A DNA stretch of 64,000 nucleotides from Actinomycetota bacterium (lineage in GTDB: Bacteria > Actinomycetota > Thermoleophilia > Gaiellales > F1-60-MAGs149): the NCBI GenBank assembly GCA_026392355.1, contig JAPLCF010000032.1, positions 1 through 64,000 of the forward strand. Direction: 5' to 3'. The notes under the pieces are model-generated. The model was not told the DNA's origin. It worked only from the letters and a program-made list of their open reading frames with translations, and ran no database searches. Both the position numbers and the translations under genes were made by a program. Below, one piece after another: positions 25,145-33,544 of this stretch. Numbering within the stretch: the first letter of the stretch is position 1; every line of letters starts with the position of its first letter.

Positions 25145-25980
25145 GAGCACCACTGCCCCCGCTGTTGGTCGCCGCCGCGCTAATCGTGATCGCACTGGCG
25201 ACGTCGCAGCCGCTGATCGTGGGTGCTGCCTTCGTCGGGGCCCTGCTCTTGCACCACGCCGCCCCACCACCGCATCGGCTGATGCTGCGCGTGGCGCTGA
25301 TCTCGGGCCTCTTCATCTTTCTGCTCAACCCGTTCGTCGCCGTCGAGGGCGACCACGTGTTGTTTAGCGGTCCGCACTTCCTGCTGTTCGACTTCGAGGT
25401 GACGAGCGAAGAATTGCTCTACGGGCTCGTCGCCGGTATGCGGCTCGCGACGGCGATCCTCGCGACCTCGGCCTTCCTGCGGCTGGCCGACCCAGACCGC
25501 ACGCAGGCACTGGCCAGCCGCATCGTGCCGCGCTCGGCCCTGACCGTCGCGCTGTCGGCGCGCTTGGCTCCCACCCTGCGCCGTGATGCCGCCGGTCTGC
25601 GCGAGGCCCTGCGTCTGCGCGGCTCTGGCCCCCAGCGCGGCCGGCGCGCAGCGATCCGCCAGGGTGCCGTGCTGATCGAACCGCTCGTCGCGTCGAGCCT
25701 CGAGCGCGGCGTCGACATCTCCGAGGCGATGGTGGCACGCGGGTACGGCGCCGGCACGATGACGCGCCTGCCTGAGCCTGCCTACACCGGTGACGAGCGC
25801 GTTGGTCTGCTCGTGGGGATCGTCGGCTGCCTGATTGGCATCGCCCTGATCGCCGGCCTCGTGCCGTACGCGATCTATCCGCTTGCGGACCCCCTGTTGA
25901 CTACGACGGCGCTGATCGTTGCCGGCGCTGTGCTCGTGCTGTCGCTCCTCGGCGCGGGCGCACTGCGGTGGCGCGCATGA
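25141..25980 (+). CDS. ecfT: ECF transporter transmembrane protein EcfT
   Basis: A 279-residue membrane scaffold of an energy-coupling-factor importer. Several hydrophobic spans lie in residues 5-120 and at the C-terminus. The cytoplasmic coupling region has SLERGVDISEAMVARGYGAG, with the Ala-Arg-Gly motif that docks on the ATPases. It overlaps the preceding lipoprotein gene and the following ATPase gene by 4 nt each. The operon supplies its own S component, so this is probably a dedicated (group I) ECF system for the ligand implied by the riboswitch. Confidence 0.9.
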   Translation: MRAPLPPLLVAAALIVIALATSQPLIVGAAFVGALLLHHAAPPPHRLMLRVALISGLFIFLLNPFVAVEGDHVLFSGPHFLLFDFEVTSEELLYGLVAGMRLATAILATSAFLRLADPDRTQALASRIVPRSALTVALSARLAPTLRRDAAGLREALRLRGSGPQRGRRAAIRQGAVLIEPLVASSLERGVDISEAMVARGYGAGTMTRLPEPAYTGDERVGLLVGIVGCLIGIALIAGLVPYAIYPLADPLLTTTALIVAGAVLVLSLLGAGALRWRA

Positions 25981-27344
25981 GCGCCATCACGATCGAGGAC
26001 CTGCGCTACCGCTACACCGCCGACGGCCCGTGGGCACTGGCGGGCGCATCGCTGACGGTCGAGCCGGGCGAGATCGTGCTGCTCCAGGGCGAGTCGGGCA
26101 GCGGTAAGTCGACGCTCTTGCGCGTGCTCGCCGGCCTGGCCCCTGCCTTCCACGGCGGTGAAGCCGCCGGGCGTGGCAACGTCGGCGGGCTCGACCTCCG
26201 GCAGGCCGCACCGGCCGAGCTGGCGCAGCGCGTCGGCTTCCTCTTCCAAGACCCCGAGACGCAAGCGGTGATGGCCGAGCCCGTGCGCGACGTGGCCTTC
26301 AGCCTGCAGTGCCACGGGTTGCCCGCCGAGGACATCCTCCCGGCCGCACGCGCCGCACTGGCACGCATTCAATCGGAGCACCTCGCCGACCGGCGCATCG
26401 ACCAGCTGTCGAGCGGAGAGCGCCAGCGTGTCGCGCTGGCCGCCGTGCTCGCGCCAGAGCCCGCCGTGCTGTTGCTCGATGAGCCGACCGCGCAACTCGA
26501 TGACGACACCGCCTGCGAATTGGTCGGCGAGCTGCGTCGCTTGGCTGACAGCGGGCTGGCGATTGTGATCGCCGAGCATCGGCACGACCGTGTCGGCCAC
26601 CTGACCGACCGCGTGCTGGGCATGCAAGGCGGCGCGCTCGGCGCGGCCACGGTGCATGCGGTGCTCGAGCCACTGTCCGGCATGGCTGCGTCAGGCGCAC
26701 CGCTGCTCGAACTGGCCGGCGTTTCTGCCACGCGAGGCGAGCGCGTCATCTTGAGCGACGTGCACGCCGCGTTGCCCGCCGGTGGTGTCGCGGCGCTGAT
26801 CGGGAAGAACGGCGGCGGCAAGAGTTCGCTCCTTCGCGCCCTCGCTGGTCTGGAGCACGCTACGGGGCGCATCGCTGTTGCCGGTGTGGATATGACGGAG
26901 CTCGCCACCGAGGCGCGCATCCCTCGCCTCGCCTTTGTGCCACAGGATCCCGGTCGGCACCTGTTGTGTGAGAGCGTGCACGACGAGGTACTGCTTGGCC
27001 CGAGAACGCTCGGCCTCCCCGATGGTCCCGCGAAGCGGGCGATTTCAGATTTGGATCTCGAACACCTCCTCAATCGGAACCCGCGCGACTGCTCGGTGGG
27101 AGAGCGCGAGCGGATCGCGATCGCAGCGGCGCTGGCGCTAGATCCACAGCTGCTTCTGCTCGACGAGCCAACGCGCGGCATGGATCCCGGGCATCGGGCC
27201 GCGCTGGTGAGGACGATCCGCGCCCACGCCGCCCGCGGCGGCTGCGCCGTACTCGCGACGCACGACCTCGAGCTGGCGCGCGCCTGTGCCGACCAGCGCT
27301 GGGCGCTCGATGACGGTTCGCTAACCGCAGAGGTAATCGCATGA
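25977..27344 (+). CDS. ECF transporter ATPase, fused EcfA-EcfA'
   Basis: A 455-residue protein with two ABC ATPase domains in one chain, replacing the usual EcfA/EcfA' pair. Domain 1: Walker A GESGSGKST (38-46), signature LSSGERQRVALA, Walker B LLLDEP. Domain 2: Walker A GKNGGGKSS (276-284), Q-loop PQDPGRHLL, signature CSVGERERIAIA, Walker B LLLLDEP. The second signature is changed from LSGGQ to CSVGE. The start at ATG 25977 overlaps the ecfT stop. It powers cobalamin-type uptake in this operon. Confidence 0.92.
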   Translation: MSAITIEDLRYRYTADGPWALAGASLTVEPGEIVLLQGESGSGKSTLLRVLAGLAPAFHGGEAAGRGNVGGLDLRQAAPAELAQRVGFLFQDPETQAVMAEPVRDVAFSLQCHGLPAEDILPAARAALARIQSEHLADRRIDQLSSGERQRVALAAVLAPEPAVLLLDEPTAQLDDDTACELVGELRRLADSGLAIVIAEHRHDRVGHLTDRVLGMQGGALGAATVHAVLEPLSGMAASGAPLLELAGVSATRGERVILSDVHAALPAGGVAALIGKNGGGKSSLLRALAGLEHATGRIAVAGVDMTELATEARIPRLAFVPQDPGRHLLCESVHDEVLLGPRTLGLPDGPAKRAISDLDLEHLLNRNPRDCSVGERERIAIAAALALDPQLLLLDEPTRGMDPGHRAALVRTIRAHAARGGCAVLATHDLELARACADQRWALDDGSLTAEVIA

Positions 27345-27961
27345 GCGCTGCCGCGATCGTCGCGCTTGGCGGGCTCGTGGCGCTGATCATCGGCCTCGTG
27401 CTCTACGAACGCACGCGCGGCGGCGCCCGCGAGCTCGGACTCGTCGCCGTCCTCGTCGCCGCGGCGACGGCCGGCCGCATCGCCTTCGCCGCGATCCCCA
27501 GCGCGCAGCCCGTCACCGCCATCGCGATCGTCACGGGCGTGGCCCTCGGCCCCCGGGCGGGAGCAGCCGTCGGCGCCGGGGCCGCCCTGCTCTCGAACAC
27601 CTTCCTTGGTCAGGGGCCATGGACGCCGTGGCAGATGCTGCTGTGGGGCCTGGCCGGGGCGAGCGGCGGCTGGCTGGCTCCCCTGCTCCGGCGCAGCCGG
27701 ATCGCCCTGATGGCGTTTGGCGGTGCGTGGGGGCTGGTGTTCGGCGCTGGCATGGACATCTGGCAGCTGGCCGCCTTCGGGCCCGCTCTGACGCTGTCTG
27801 CCTTCATCGCCGTGCACGCGCGCGCCGTACCCTTCGACCTCGTGCACGCCCTCACCAACGTCATCCTGCTCGGCGTCGCCGGCATGCCGCTGATTGCGCT
27901 GCTCGATCGCAGTGCGCGGCGGATGCGTGGCCGTTGGTTGCCCGTGGAGAAGAGCGAGTGA
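27341..27961 (+). CDS. ECF transporter S component, probable cobalamin/corrinoid type
   Basis: A 206-residue integral membrane protein with about six spans. Position after ecfT and ecfAA' with 4-nt overlaps makes it the substrate-binding S component. GQGPWTPWQMLLWGLAGA resembles S components associated with vitamin B12 operons, and the upstream riboswitch supports that ligand. The N-terminal helices are Ala/Gly-rich, as is usual for helix packing against EcfT. The exact S family (CblT, CbrT or other) cannot be fixed by eye. Confidence 0.8.
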   Translation: MSAAAIVALGGLVALIIGLVLYERTRGGARELGLVAVLVAAATAGRIAFAAIPSAQPVTAIAIVTGVALGPRAGAAVGAGAALLSNTFLGQGPWTPWQMLLWGLAGASGGWLAPLLRRSRIALMAFGGAWGLVFGAGMDIWQLAAFGPALTLSAFIAVHARAVPFDLVHALTNVILLGVAGMPLIALLDRSARRMRGRWLPVEKSE

Positions 27962-28803
27962 TCCGCGCGCTCGTGATCGCAGTGACCCTGCTGGCGCTCG
28001 CGGCGCCGGCGCAGGCGAGCGTCTCGGCCGCGGGCGCCTACTTGGCAGGCAGCCTCGATCGCAATGGCTGTGCGCGCGAGCCTGGCGGCACGCCGGCGGT
28101 GAACCTCAGCTCGTGGGTGGCGTTCGGTCTCGTCGCCGCAGGACGGAGCGCGAGTGGGCCTGCCGCCTGCATCGAGAAGCACGCGAAAGCGCTCAAGGCG
28201 CTCACCGACGTGGAGGTGGCAACGTTGGCCCTGGTTGCCGCAGGGCGTAACCCGCGCAACGCGGGCGGCCGCGATTTTGTACAGACGATCCAGTCGTCGC
28301 TGCGCGGCGGGCGCATCGGCACGCTGGTAGCGACGAACCAGTTCGGCATCCTCGCGCTCAAGGCGGCCGGCGCTCCCATTCCAGCGTCCGCGAAGCGGAC
28401 GTTGCTCGCCGATCAGAACCCCGATGGCTCCTGGCCTGTCGGAGTTGGTGGCGATGGTGACTCGAATCTGACCGCCACCGGCATCCAAGCCGCGCTCGCC
28501 GCGGGTAGTGGACGGAACGATCCCGTCGTCACCCGGGCGCTGACCGCGCTGAAGCGCTTCAAGAATCGAGGCGGCTACTCGCTCTCTGCTGGCAGCGCAC
28601 CCGATGCGCAGTCGACCGGCTGGGTGCTCTCCGGACTCGGCAGTGCCGGCCGCGCCGACAGCTCGGCACGGAGCTACCTCGCTGGACTACAGGCCGCCAA
28701 CGGTTCCTTCGCCTATCAGCGTGGGGTCGCGATCACGCCCGTCTGGGTAACGGCGCAGGCAACCATGGGACTCGCCGGTCGCAGCTTTCCGCTGCGGCCG
28801 TGA
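27958..28803 (+). CDS. secreted alpha/alpha-barrel protein like the transcobalamin/intrinsic factor alpha domain
   Basis: A 281-residue exported protein that ends the riboswitch operon. GTG 27958 overlaps the S-component stop (GTGA). The signal peptide ends near residue 20 (APAQAS). The rest is a run of helix pairs of the prenyltransferase/squalene-cyclase repeat type: DQNPDGSWPVG (152-162), NLTATGIQAAL, DAQSTGWVLSGL and TPVWVTAQATMGLAG. The N-terminal half of animal B12 carriers has the same alpha6/alpha6 barrel. Cys38 and Cys71 could form a disulfide. With the DUF4430 proteins it would complete a split B12-binding pair. Confidence 0.8.
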   Translation: MIRALVIAVTLLALAAPAQASVSAAGAYLAGSLDRNGCAREPGGTPAVNLSSWVAFGLVAAGRSASGPAACIEKHAKALKALTDVEVATLALVAAGRNPRNAGGRDFVQTIQSSLRGGRIGTLVATNQFGILALKAAGAPIPASAKRTLLADQNPDGSWPVGVGGDGDSNLTATGIQAALAAGSGRNDPVVTRALTALKRFKNRGGYSLSAGSAPDAQSTGWVLSGLGSAGRADSSARSYLAGLQAANGSFAYQRGVAITPVWVTAQATMGLAGRSFPLRP

Positions 28804-28804
28804 C

Positions 28805-29689
28805 CTAGAAGTCCTGGATGGTCGGCTCGTCGACCACGCCCCACACGCCCATCTGGCGGAACTTGGCGCGACGGGCGCGACGGCGCTCCGCCGCCGGGAT
28901 CATCTCGGCCTGCTGGAGCGACTGGCGGATGGCGTCATCGAGGAACTTGGCCGCGGCGTCGACGTCCTCGTGGGCGCCGCCCTTCGGCTCCTCGACGATG
29001 CGGTCGATCACGCCAAGGTCGAGACACGCGTTGGCGGTCGGCCGGAAGGCGTAGGCGGCCTTGCGGGCCTGGCCCGAGTCCTTCCACAGAATCGCGGCAC
29101 AGCCCTCGGGCGAGATGACGGAGTAGATCGAGTTCTGCTGCATCAACACGCGGTCACCCGCGGCGATCGCAAGCGCGCCACCGGAGCCACCCTCGCCAAT
29201 CACGGTCGAGACAATCGGCACGCTGGCCTGGCAGAAGGCGAGGATCGAGCGCGCGATCATGCCGGCCTGGCCGCGCTCCTCGGCGTTGACGCCCGGATAG
29301 GCGCCCGGCGTATCGACAAACGTGATGATCGGATAGCCGAAGCGGTCGGCGAGTTCCACGGCGCGGATTGCCTTGCGGTAGCCCTCCGGGTGCGGCATAC
29401 CGAACATGCGGCGCGTGCGCTCGGAGAGGTCTCGGCCCTTCTGATGCCCGATCGCCACAACGGTCTGCCCGTGGTAGCGAGCGAGCATCGTGATCAGCGC
29501 CTCGTCATCGGAAAACGCGCGGTCGCCCCGCAGCTCGAAGGCGTCGGTGAAGAGCCGCTCGGCGTAGTCGAGCGTGTACGGGCGGTCGGGGTTGCGCGCC
29601 AGCTGGACGGCATCCCAAATGTGGGACTCCTCGGCGCGCGCCTCGAAGCGCTTCCGCAGGCGGCGGACCTCGTCGCTGACCCTAACCAC
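28805..29689 (-). CDS. accA: acetyl-CoA carboxylase carboxyltransferase subunit alpha
   Basis: A 294-residue subunit that, with AccD, moves the carboxyl group from carboxybiotin to acetyl-CoA to make malonyl-CoA. Typical segments are GHQKGRDLSERTRRMFGMPH, PIITFVDTPGAYPG and IGEGGSGGALAI. The start is placed at GTG 29689 (VVRVSDEVRRLRKRF), which overlaps the accD end by 8 nt; the longer track ORF reads into accD. It is the last gene of the fab/acc operon and converges on the B12 operon with a 1-nt gap. Confidence 0.92.
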   Translation of the reverse strand: MVRVSDEVRRLRKRFEARAEESHIWDAVQLARNPDRPYTLDYAERLFTDAFELRGDRAFSDDEALITMLARYHGQTVVAIGHQKGRDLSERTRRMFGMPHPEGYRKAIRAVELADRFGYPIITFVDTPGAYPGVNAEERGQAGMIARSILAFCQASVPIVSTVIGEGGSGGALAIAAGDRVLMQQNSIYSVISPEGCAAILWKDSGQARKAAYAFRPTANACLDLGVIDRIVEEPKGGAHEDVDAAAKFLDDAIRQSLQQAEMIPAAERRRARRAKFRQMGVWGVVDEPTIQDF

Positions 29690-30626
29690 GTCGTCGCCCC
29701 AGTCCCAGGCGCCCAAGCACCTTGTCGATCGGATTCGCATCGCCCTCGACGATCGTCATCAGCGGCTCGCGGTCGCCCGTGGGCTCATCCTCGGTCGGCG
29801 AGAAGAGCGTAAGTAGCTTGGCGAGCTCGCCGCGTAGCTCTCGGCGCGGTACGACGGCGTCGAGCTGGCCGAGGCGCAGGTTCGACTCGGCGCGGCCGAA
29901 GTCGGCGGCGACCTTCTCGCCCGTCGTCTGCTCGACCACGCGCGGGCCGGCGAACGACAGCAGTGCACCCGGCTCGGCGATGACGATGTCCCCCAGCGAG
30001 GCGAACGACGCGATCACGCCACCCGTCGTCGGGTGCGCGAGGATCGAGATGTACGGCAGCCCCTCCTCGCGCAGGCTGTCGACGGCTCCCACGGTCTTGG
30101 CCATCTGCATGAGCGCGAGGATGTTCTCCTGCATGCGGGCGCCACCAGAGCCGGTAACGCTGATCAGCGGGATGCCGTAGGCGACCGCGTGGTCGGCGGC
30201 CAGGCAAAAACGCTCGCCCATGACGCTGCCCATCGAGCCACCCATGAACGAGAAGTCCATCACGGCCAGCGCGGCGTCGCGGCCGACGATCCGGCCGTAG
30301 CCCGCGACGAGCGAATCGCCCAGGCCCGTCTGGAGCTCGGCATCCATCAGACGATCGGTGTACGGCTTGAGGTCAACGAAAGCGAGCGGGTCGGCCGCGC
30401 GCAGGTCGCCGCCAATCTCCACGAAGGTGCCGGGGTCGACGAGCTGGTCGATGCGCTCCATCGCGCCCACGACGAAGTGATGCCCGCACTGGGCGCAGAC
30501 GCGCTGCGCGTGGCGCAGTTCGTCGTCGCGGTAATGCGAGCGGCACTCGGGGCACGTGTTCGGATGGCGGCGACCGCCACCCTCCTCACCGCCCTGACGC
30601 TCGACATTGACCTCGACGGGTGTCAC
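29682..30626 (-). CDS. accD: acetyl-CoA carboxylase carboxyltransferase subunit beta
   Basis: A 314-residue partner of AccA. The N-terminal zinc ribbon CPECRSHYRDD...CAQCGHHF (25-51) is intact. The crotonase-like core has GSMGSVMGERFCLAADHA, VTGSGGARMQENILALMQM and HPTTGGVIASFASLGD. The last about 40 residues are acidic then Arg-rich. It overlaps the fabF stop by 4 nt. Separate alpha and beta subunits are the common bacterial arrangement, unlike the acyl-CoA carboxylases of many actinobacteria. Confidence 0.94.
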   Translation of the reverse strand: MTPVEVNVERQGGEEGGGRRHPNTCPECRSHYRDDELRHAQRVCAQCGHHFVVGAMERIDQLVDPGTFVEIGGDLRAADPLAFVDLKPYTDRLMDAELQTGLGDSLVAGYGRIVGRDAALAVMDFSFMGGSMGSVMGERFCLAADHAVAYGIPLISVTGSGGARMQENILALMQMAKTVGAVDSLREEGLPYISILAHPTTGGVIASFASLGDIVIAEPGALLSFAGPRVVEQTTGEKVAADFGRAESNLRLGQLDAVVPRRELRGELAKLLTLFSPTEDEPTGDREPLMTIVEGDANPIDKVLGRLGLGRRRG

Positions 30627-31870
30627 AGGTCGCGCTGCTCCTTGAACCGCTCGATCACCAGCGACGCATTGTGGCCGCCGAAACCAAAGCCGTTGGACAG
30701 CGCAACGTCGATGGACTGCTCGCGCATCACATTCGGAATGTAGTCCAGATCGCAGTCCGGGTCCGGATGATGCAGGTTGATCGTCGGAGGCAGGTAGCCA
30801 CCCTGGATCGCCAACACGCAGATCGCGGCCTCCGTCGCGCCCGTGGCACCGAGCAGATGGCCCGTCATCGACTTGGTCGAGGACACCGGGATGTCGTAGG
30901 CGCGCTCGCCGAAGACCTTCTTGAGCACGCGGGTCTCCGAGGCGTCACCGATCGGTGTCGAGGTGCCGTGCGCATTGACGTACTGGATGTCGTCGATCGT
31001 GCGGCCGGCGTCGGCGATCGCGTTGCGCAGCGCACGCGCCGGGTTCTCGCCCGTCGGATCGGGCTCGGTGACGTTGTGCGCGTCGGACGACAGGCCGTAG
31101 CCCGTCACCTCGGCGAGGATGTTCGCGCCGCGGTTGATCGCGTGCTCGAGCTCCTCGAGGACCAGAACGGTGCTCGCCTCGCCCAGCACGATGCCGTCGC
31201 GCGTGGCGTCGAACGGGCGGCTGGCGCCGGCCGGATCGTCGTTGCGCGTCGAGCAGGCGCGAATGCCGTGGAAGCCGCCAACGCCGACGGGCGTAACGCC
31301 GCACTCGGAGCCGCCAGCCAGCATGCCGTCAGCCAGGCCAGCGCGGATGTACATCACCGCATCGCCGATTGCCATCGACGACGCCGCGCAGGCGGTGCTC
31401 GACGAGGCGAGCGGGCCGCGCGTACCGAACTCCATTGAGACGTAGCCGGCGGCCATATTGGGGATGATCCCCGGCGTCCAGAACGGCGAGAAGCGGCCGA
31501 TGCCACGCTCGAGATAGTGCTCGTGCGCTGCCTGCTGCATGTCCATGCCGCCGATGCCGCTGGCGATCGAGGCACCGATCTTGTCGCCCTCGGCCGGGAT
31601 GTCGAGGCCCGAGGATTCGACGGCCTCGCGCGCTGCACCGACGGCCAGGTGGATATAGCGGCTCGTACGCCGTGCCGCCTTGCGCTCCATCACAGACTCG
31701 GGGTCGAAGCCCTTGACCTCGCAGCCGATCTTGACCGGGCTATCGGTGACATCGAAGCTCGTGATCATGGCGCCGCCGGGCTTGCCCTCGCGCAGCGCGA
31801 TGTCGAAGTCGGAAATGCTGTTGGCGATGGGGTTCACCGTCCCCATGCCCGTGATCACGACGCGACGCAT
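30623..31870 (-). CDS. fabF: 3-oxoacyl-ACP synthase II
   Basis: A 415-residue condensing enzyme that elongates acyl-ACP with malonyl-ACP. The active-site Cys is in SSTACAASSMAIGDA, the two His residues in YVNAHGTSTPIGD and SMTGHLLGATGATEA, and the C-terminal GFGFGGHNASLV loop is present. It begins VVITGMGTVNPIANS. It starts 3 nt after the fabG stop. No acyl-carrier-protein gene lies between fabG and fabF, where one is often found. Confidence 0.95.
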   Translation of the reverse strand: MRRVVITGMGTVNPIANSISDFDIALREGKPGGAMITSFDVTDSPVKIGCEVKGFDPESVMERKAARRTSRYIHLAVGAAREAVESSGLDIPAEGDKIGASIASGIGGMDMQQAAHEHYLERGIGRFSPFWTPGIIPNMAAGYVSMEFGTRGPLASSSTACAASSMAIGDAVMYIRAGLADGMLAGGSECGVTPVGVGGFHGIRACSTRNDDPAGASRPFDATRDGIVLGEASTVLVLEELEHAINRGANILAEVTGYGLSSDAHNVTEPDPTGENPARALRNAIADAGRTIDDIQYVNAHGTSTPIGDASETRVLKKVFGERAYDIPVSSTKSMTGHLLGATGATEAAICVLAIQGGYLPPTINLHHPDPDCDLDYIPNVMREQSIDVALSNGFGFGGHNASLVIERFKEQRDL

Positions 31871-31872
31871 AG

Positions 31873-32628
31873 CTACATCCCCAGCCCGCCGTCGACCGAC
31901 AGCACCGCGCCGGTGATGAACGAGGCATCGTCGGAGAGCAGGAAGCGCACGGTGCGCGCGATGTCTTCGGGCTCGCCGAGGCGGCCGAGCGGTGTCTGCC
32001 CAAGCAGCACGTCGCGAATGTCTTCACTGAGGACGTCGGTGAGCTCCGTCGAGATGTAGCCCGGCGCGACGCAGTTGACGCGGATGCCGCGCGAGCCGAC
32101 TTCCTTCGCCAGCGCCTTCGTCAGCGCGATCACACCACCCTTGGAGGCCGCGTAGTTCGTCTGGCCGAAGTTGCCGTGCAGGCCCACGACGCTCGACATC
32201 GTGACGATGCTGCCGCGCTTCTTGCGGAGCAGCTTGCGGGACGCTGCCTTGCAGACATGGAAGGTGCCACCGAGGTTGACCTCGATCACGCGATCCCAGT
32301 CCTCGACCGTGATGCGCGAGATCAGGTTGTCGCGGGTAATGCCGGCGTTCGCCACGACGTTCCAGAGGTCGTCGCCGAGTAGCTCCTCGGTCTGATCGAT
32401 CATCGCGACGGCGGACTCGGGATCGCTGACGTCGCCAGGGATCGCGACAGCGGTACCGCCGGCTGCGGTGATGGCAGCCACGACGGCGTCGGCCGCATCC
32501 TTGTTGGCGGTGTAGTTGACGCCGACCTTGGCGCCGGCAGCAGCAAGCTCTTGCGAGATCGCGGCACCGATGCCACGCGAGCCGCCGGTGACAAGCGTCA
32601 CGCGACCTTCGAGGGGACGATCAGCCAT
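31873..32628 (-). CDS. fabG: 3-oxoacyl-ACP reductase
   Basis: A 251-residue short-chain dehydrogenase that reduces 3-oxoacyl-ACP with NADPH. The cofactor motif is TGGSRGIGAAIS, followed by NVVANAGITRDNL. The catalytic triad is seen as Ser in TMSSVVGLHG and Tyr/Lys in TNYAASKGG. The C-terminus INxxxDGGLGM-like end (SVDGGLGM) is normal. It overlaps the end of fabD by 8 nt. Confidence 0.94.
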   Translation of the reverse strand: MADRPLEGRVTLVTGGSRGIGAAISQELAAAGAKVGVNYTANKDAADAVVAAITAAGGTAVAIPGDVSDPESAVAMIDQTEELLGDDLWNVVANAGITRDNLISRITVEDWDRVIEVNLGGTFHVCKAASRKLLRKKRGSIVTMSSVVGLHGNFGQTNYAASKGGVIALTKALAKEVGSRGIRVNCVAPGYISTELTDVLSEDIRDVLLGQTPLGRLGEPEDIARTVRFLLSDDASFITGAVLSVDGGLGM

Positions 32629-33544
32629 TGCCCAGCACCTCCTGTGCCTTCGCGAGGCTCTCAGGATCGCTGATCGTGAGAGCAGTGAGATTTCGATCGA
32701 TGCGGCGCATCAGCCCGGCCAGCACGCCACCGGGGCCGACCTCGATGCACGTCGAGACGCCATCGGCGGCCAGTTTCTGAATCGCCTGCGTGAAGCGCAC
32801 GGGCGCACCGAGCTGGTCCTCGAGGATCTGGACGATGTTCGCCTCGGTCTCGAGTTGGCAGGTGACGGTCGAGAAGAACGCGCTCGTCGGCGCAGTAAAC
32901 GTCGCGGCCTGGAGTGCGGGGCGTAGATCGTCGGCAGCGGCGGCCGTGAGCGGTGAGTGGAACGCGCCCGAGACGGCAAGCGTGAGCGCGCGGCGCGCGC
33001 CGGCCTCCTTGGCGGTCTCGTTCAGCTGCTCGACCGCGGCACTCTCTCCGGACACGACGATCTGGCCGGGGCAGTTGTAGTTGGCCACCCAGACGCCCTC
33101 GATGGCGTCGCACAGCTCTTCGACCTGGACATCCTCGAGGCCGATGATCGCCGACATCGCGCCCGGGGTGCGGGCAGCAGCGGCGGCGGTGGCCTCGCCA
33201 CGGGCGCGCGTGAGCCGCACGGCGTCACCGACGCTGAGGATGCCAGCGGCCACAAGCGCGGCGTACTCGCCGGCGGAGTGACCAATCGCGACGTCGGCGG
33301 TGATGCCGGCCTCGCGTACCGCGGCAAGGCACGCCACGGAGGCAGTCGTCAGCGCGGGCTGGGTGATCTCGGTCTGGTCGAGGCGGTCCTGCGGACCGGA
33401 GCGGCAAAGCTCGAGTAGGTCGGAGCCGAAGGCCTCGGAGGCCTCAGCGAACACCGCCGCGGCAGCCGCCGAGCTGTCGGCGAAGGCCACGCCCATGCCG
33501 ACGGTCTGCGAGCCCTGGCCGGGAAAACAAAAAGCGGTGTTCAT
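32621..33544 (-). CDS. fabD: malonyl-CoA:ACP transacylase
   Basis: A 307-residue transacylase that loads malonate onto acyl-carrier protein. It begins AFCFPGQGSQTVGMG, has the nucleophile in IGHSAGEYAALVAAG (commonly GHSLGE, here GHSAGE) and the catalytic His in VSGAFHSPLT. ATG 33544 overlaps the fabH stop (ATGA); the longer track ORF is a shadow of fabH upstream of that. Confidence 0.93.
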   Translation of the reverse strand: MNTAFCFPGQGSQTVGMGVAFADSSAAAAAVFAEASEAFGSDLLELCRSGPQDRLDQTEITQPALTTASVACLAAVREAGITADVAIGHSAGEYAALVAAGILSVGDAVRLTRARGEATAAAAARTPGAMSAIIGLEDVQVEELCDAIEGVWVANYNCPGQIVVSGESAAVEQLNETAKEAGARRALTLAVSGAFHSPLTAAAADDLRPALQAATFTAPTSAFFSTVTCQLETEANIVQILEDQLGAPVRFTQAIQKLAADGVSTCIEVGPGGVLAGLMRRIDRNLTALTISDPESLAKAQEVLGNG

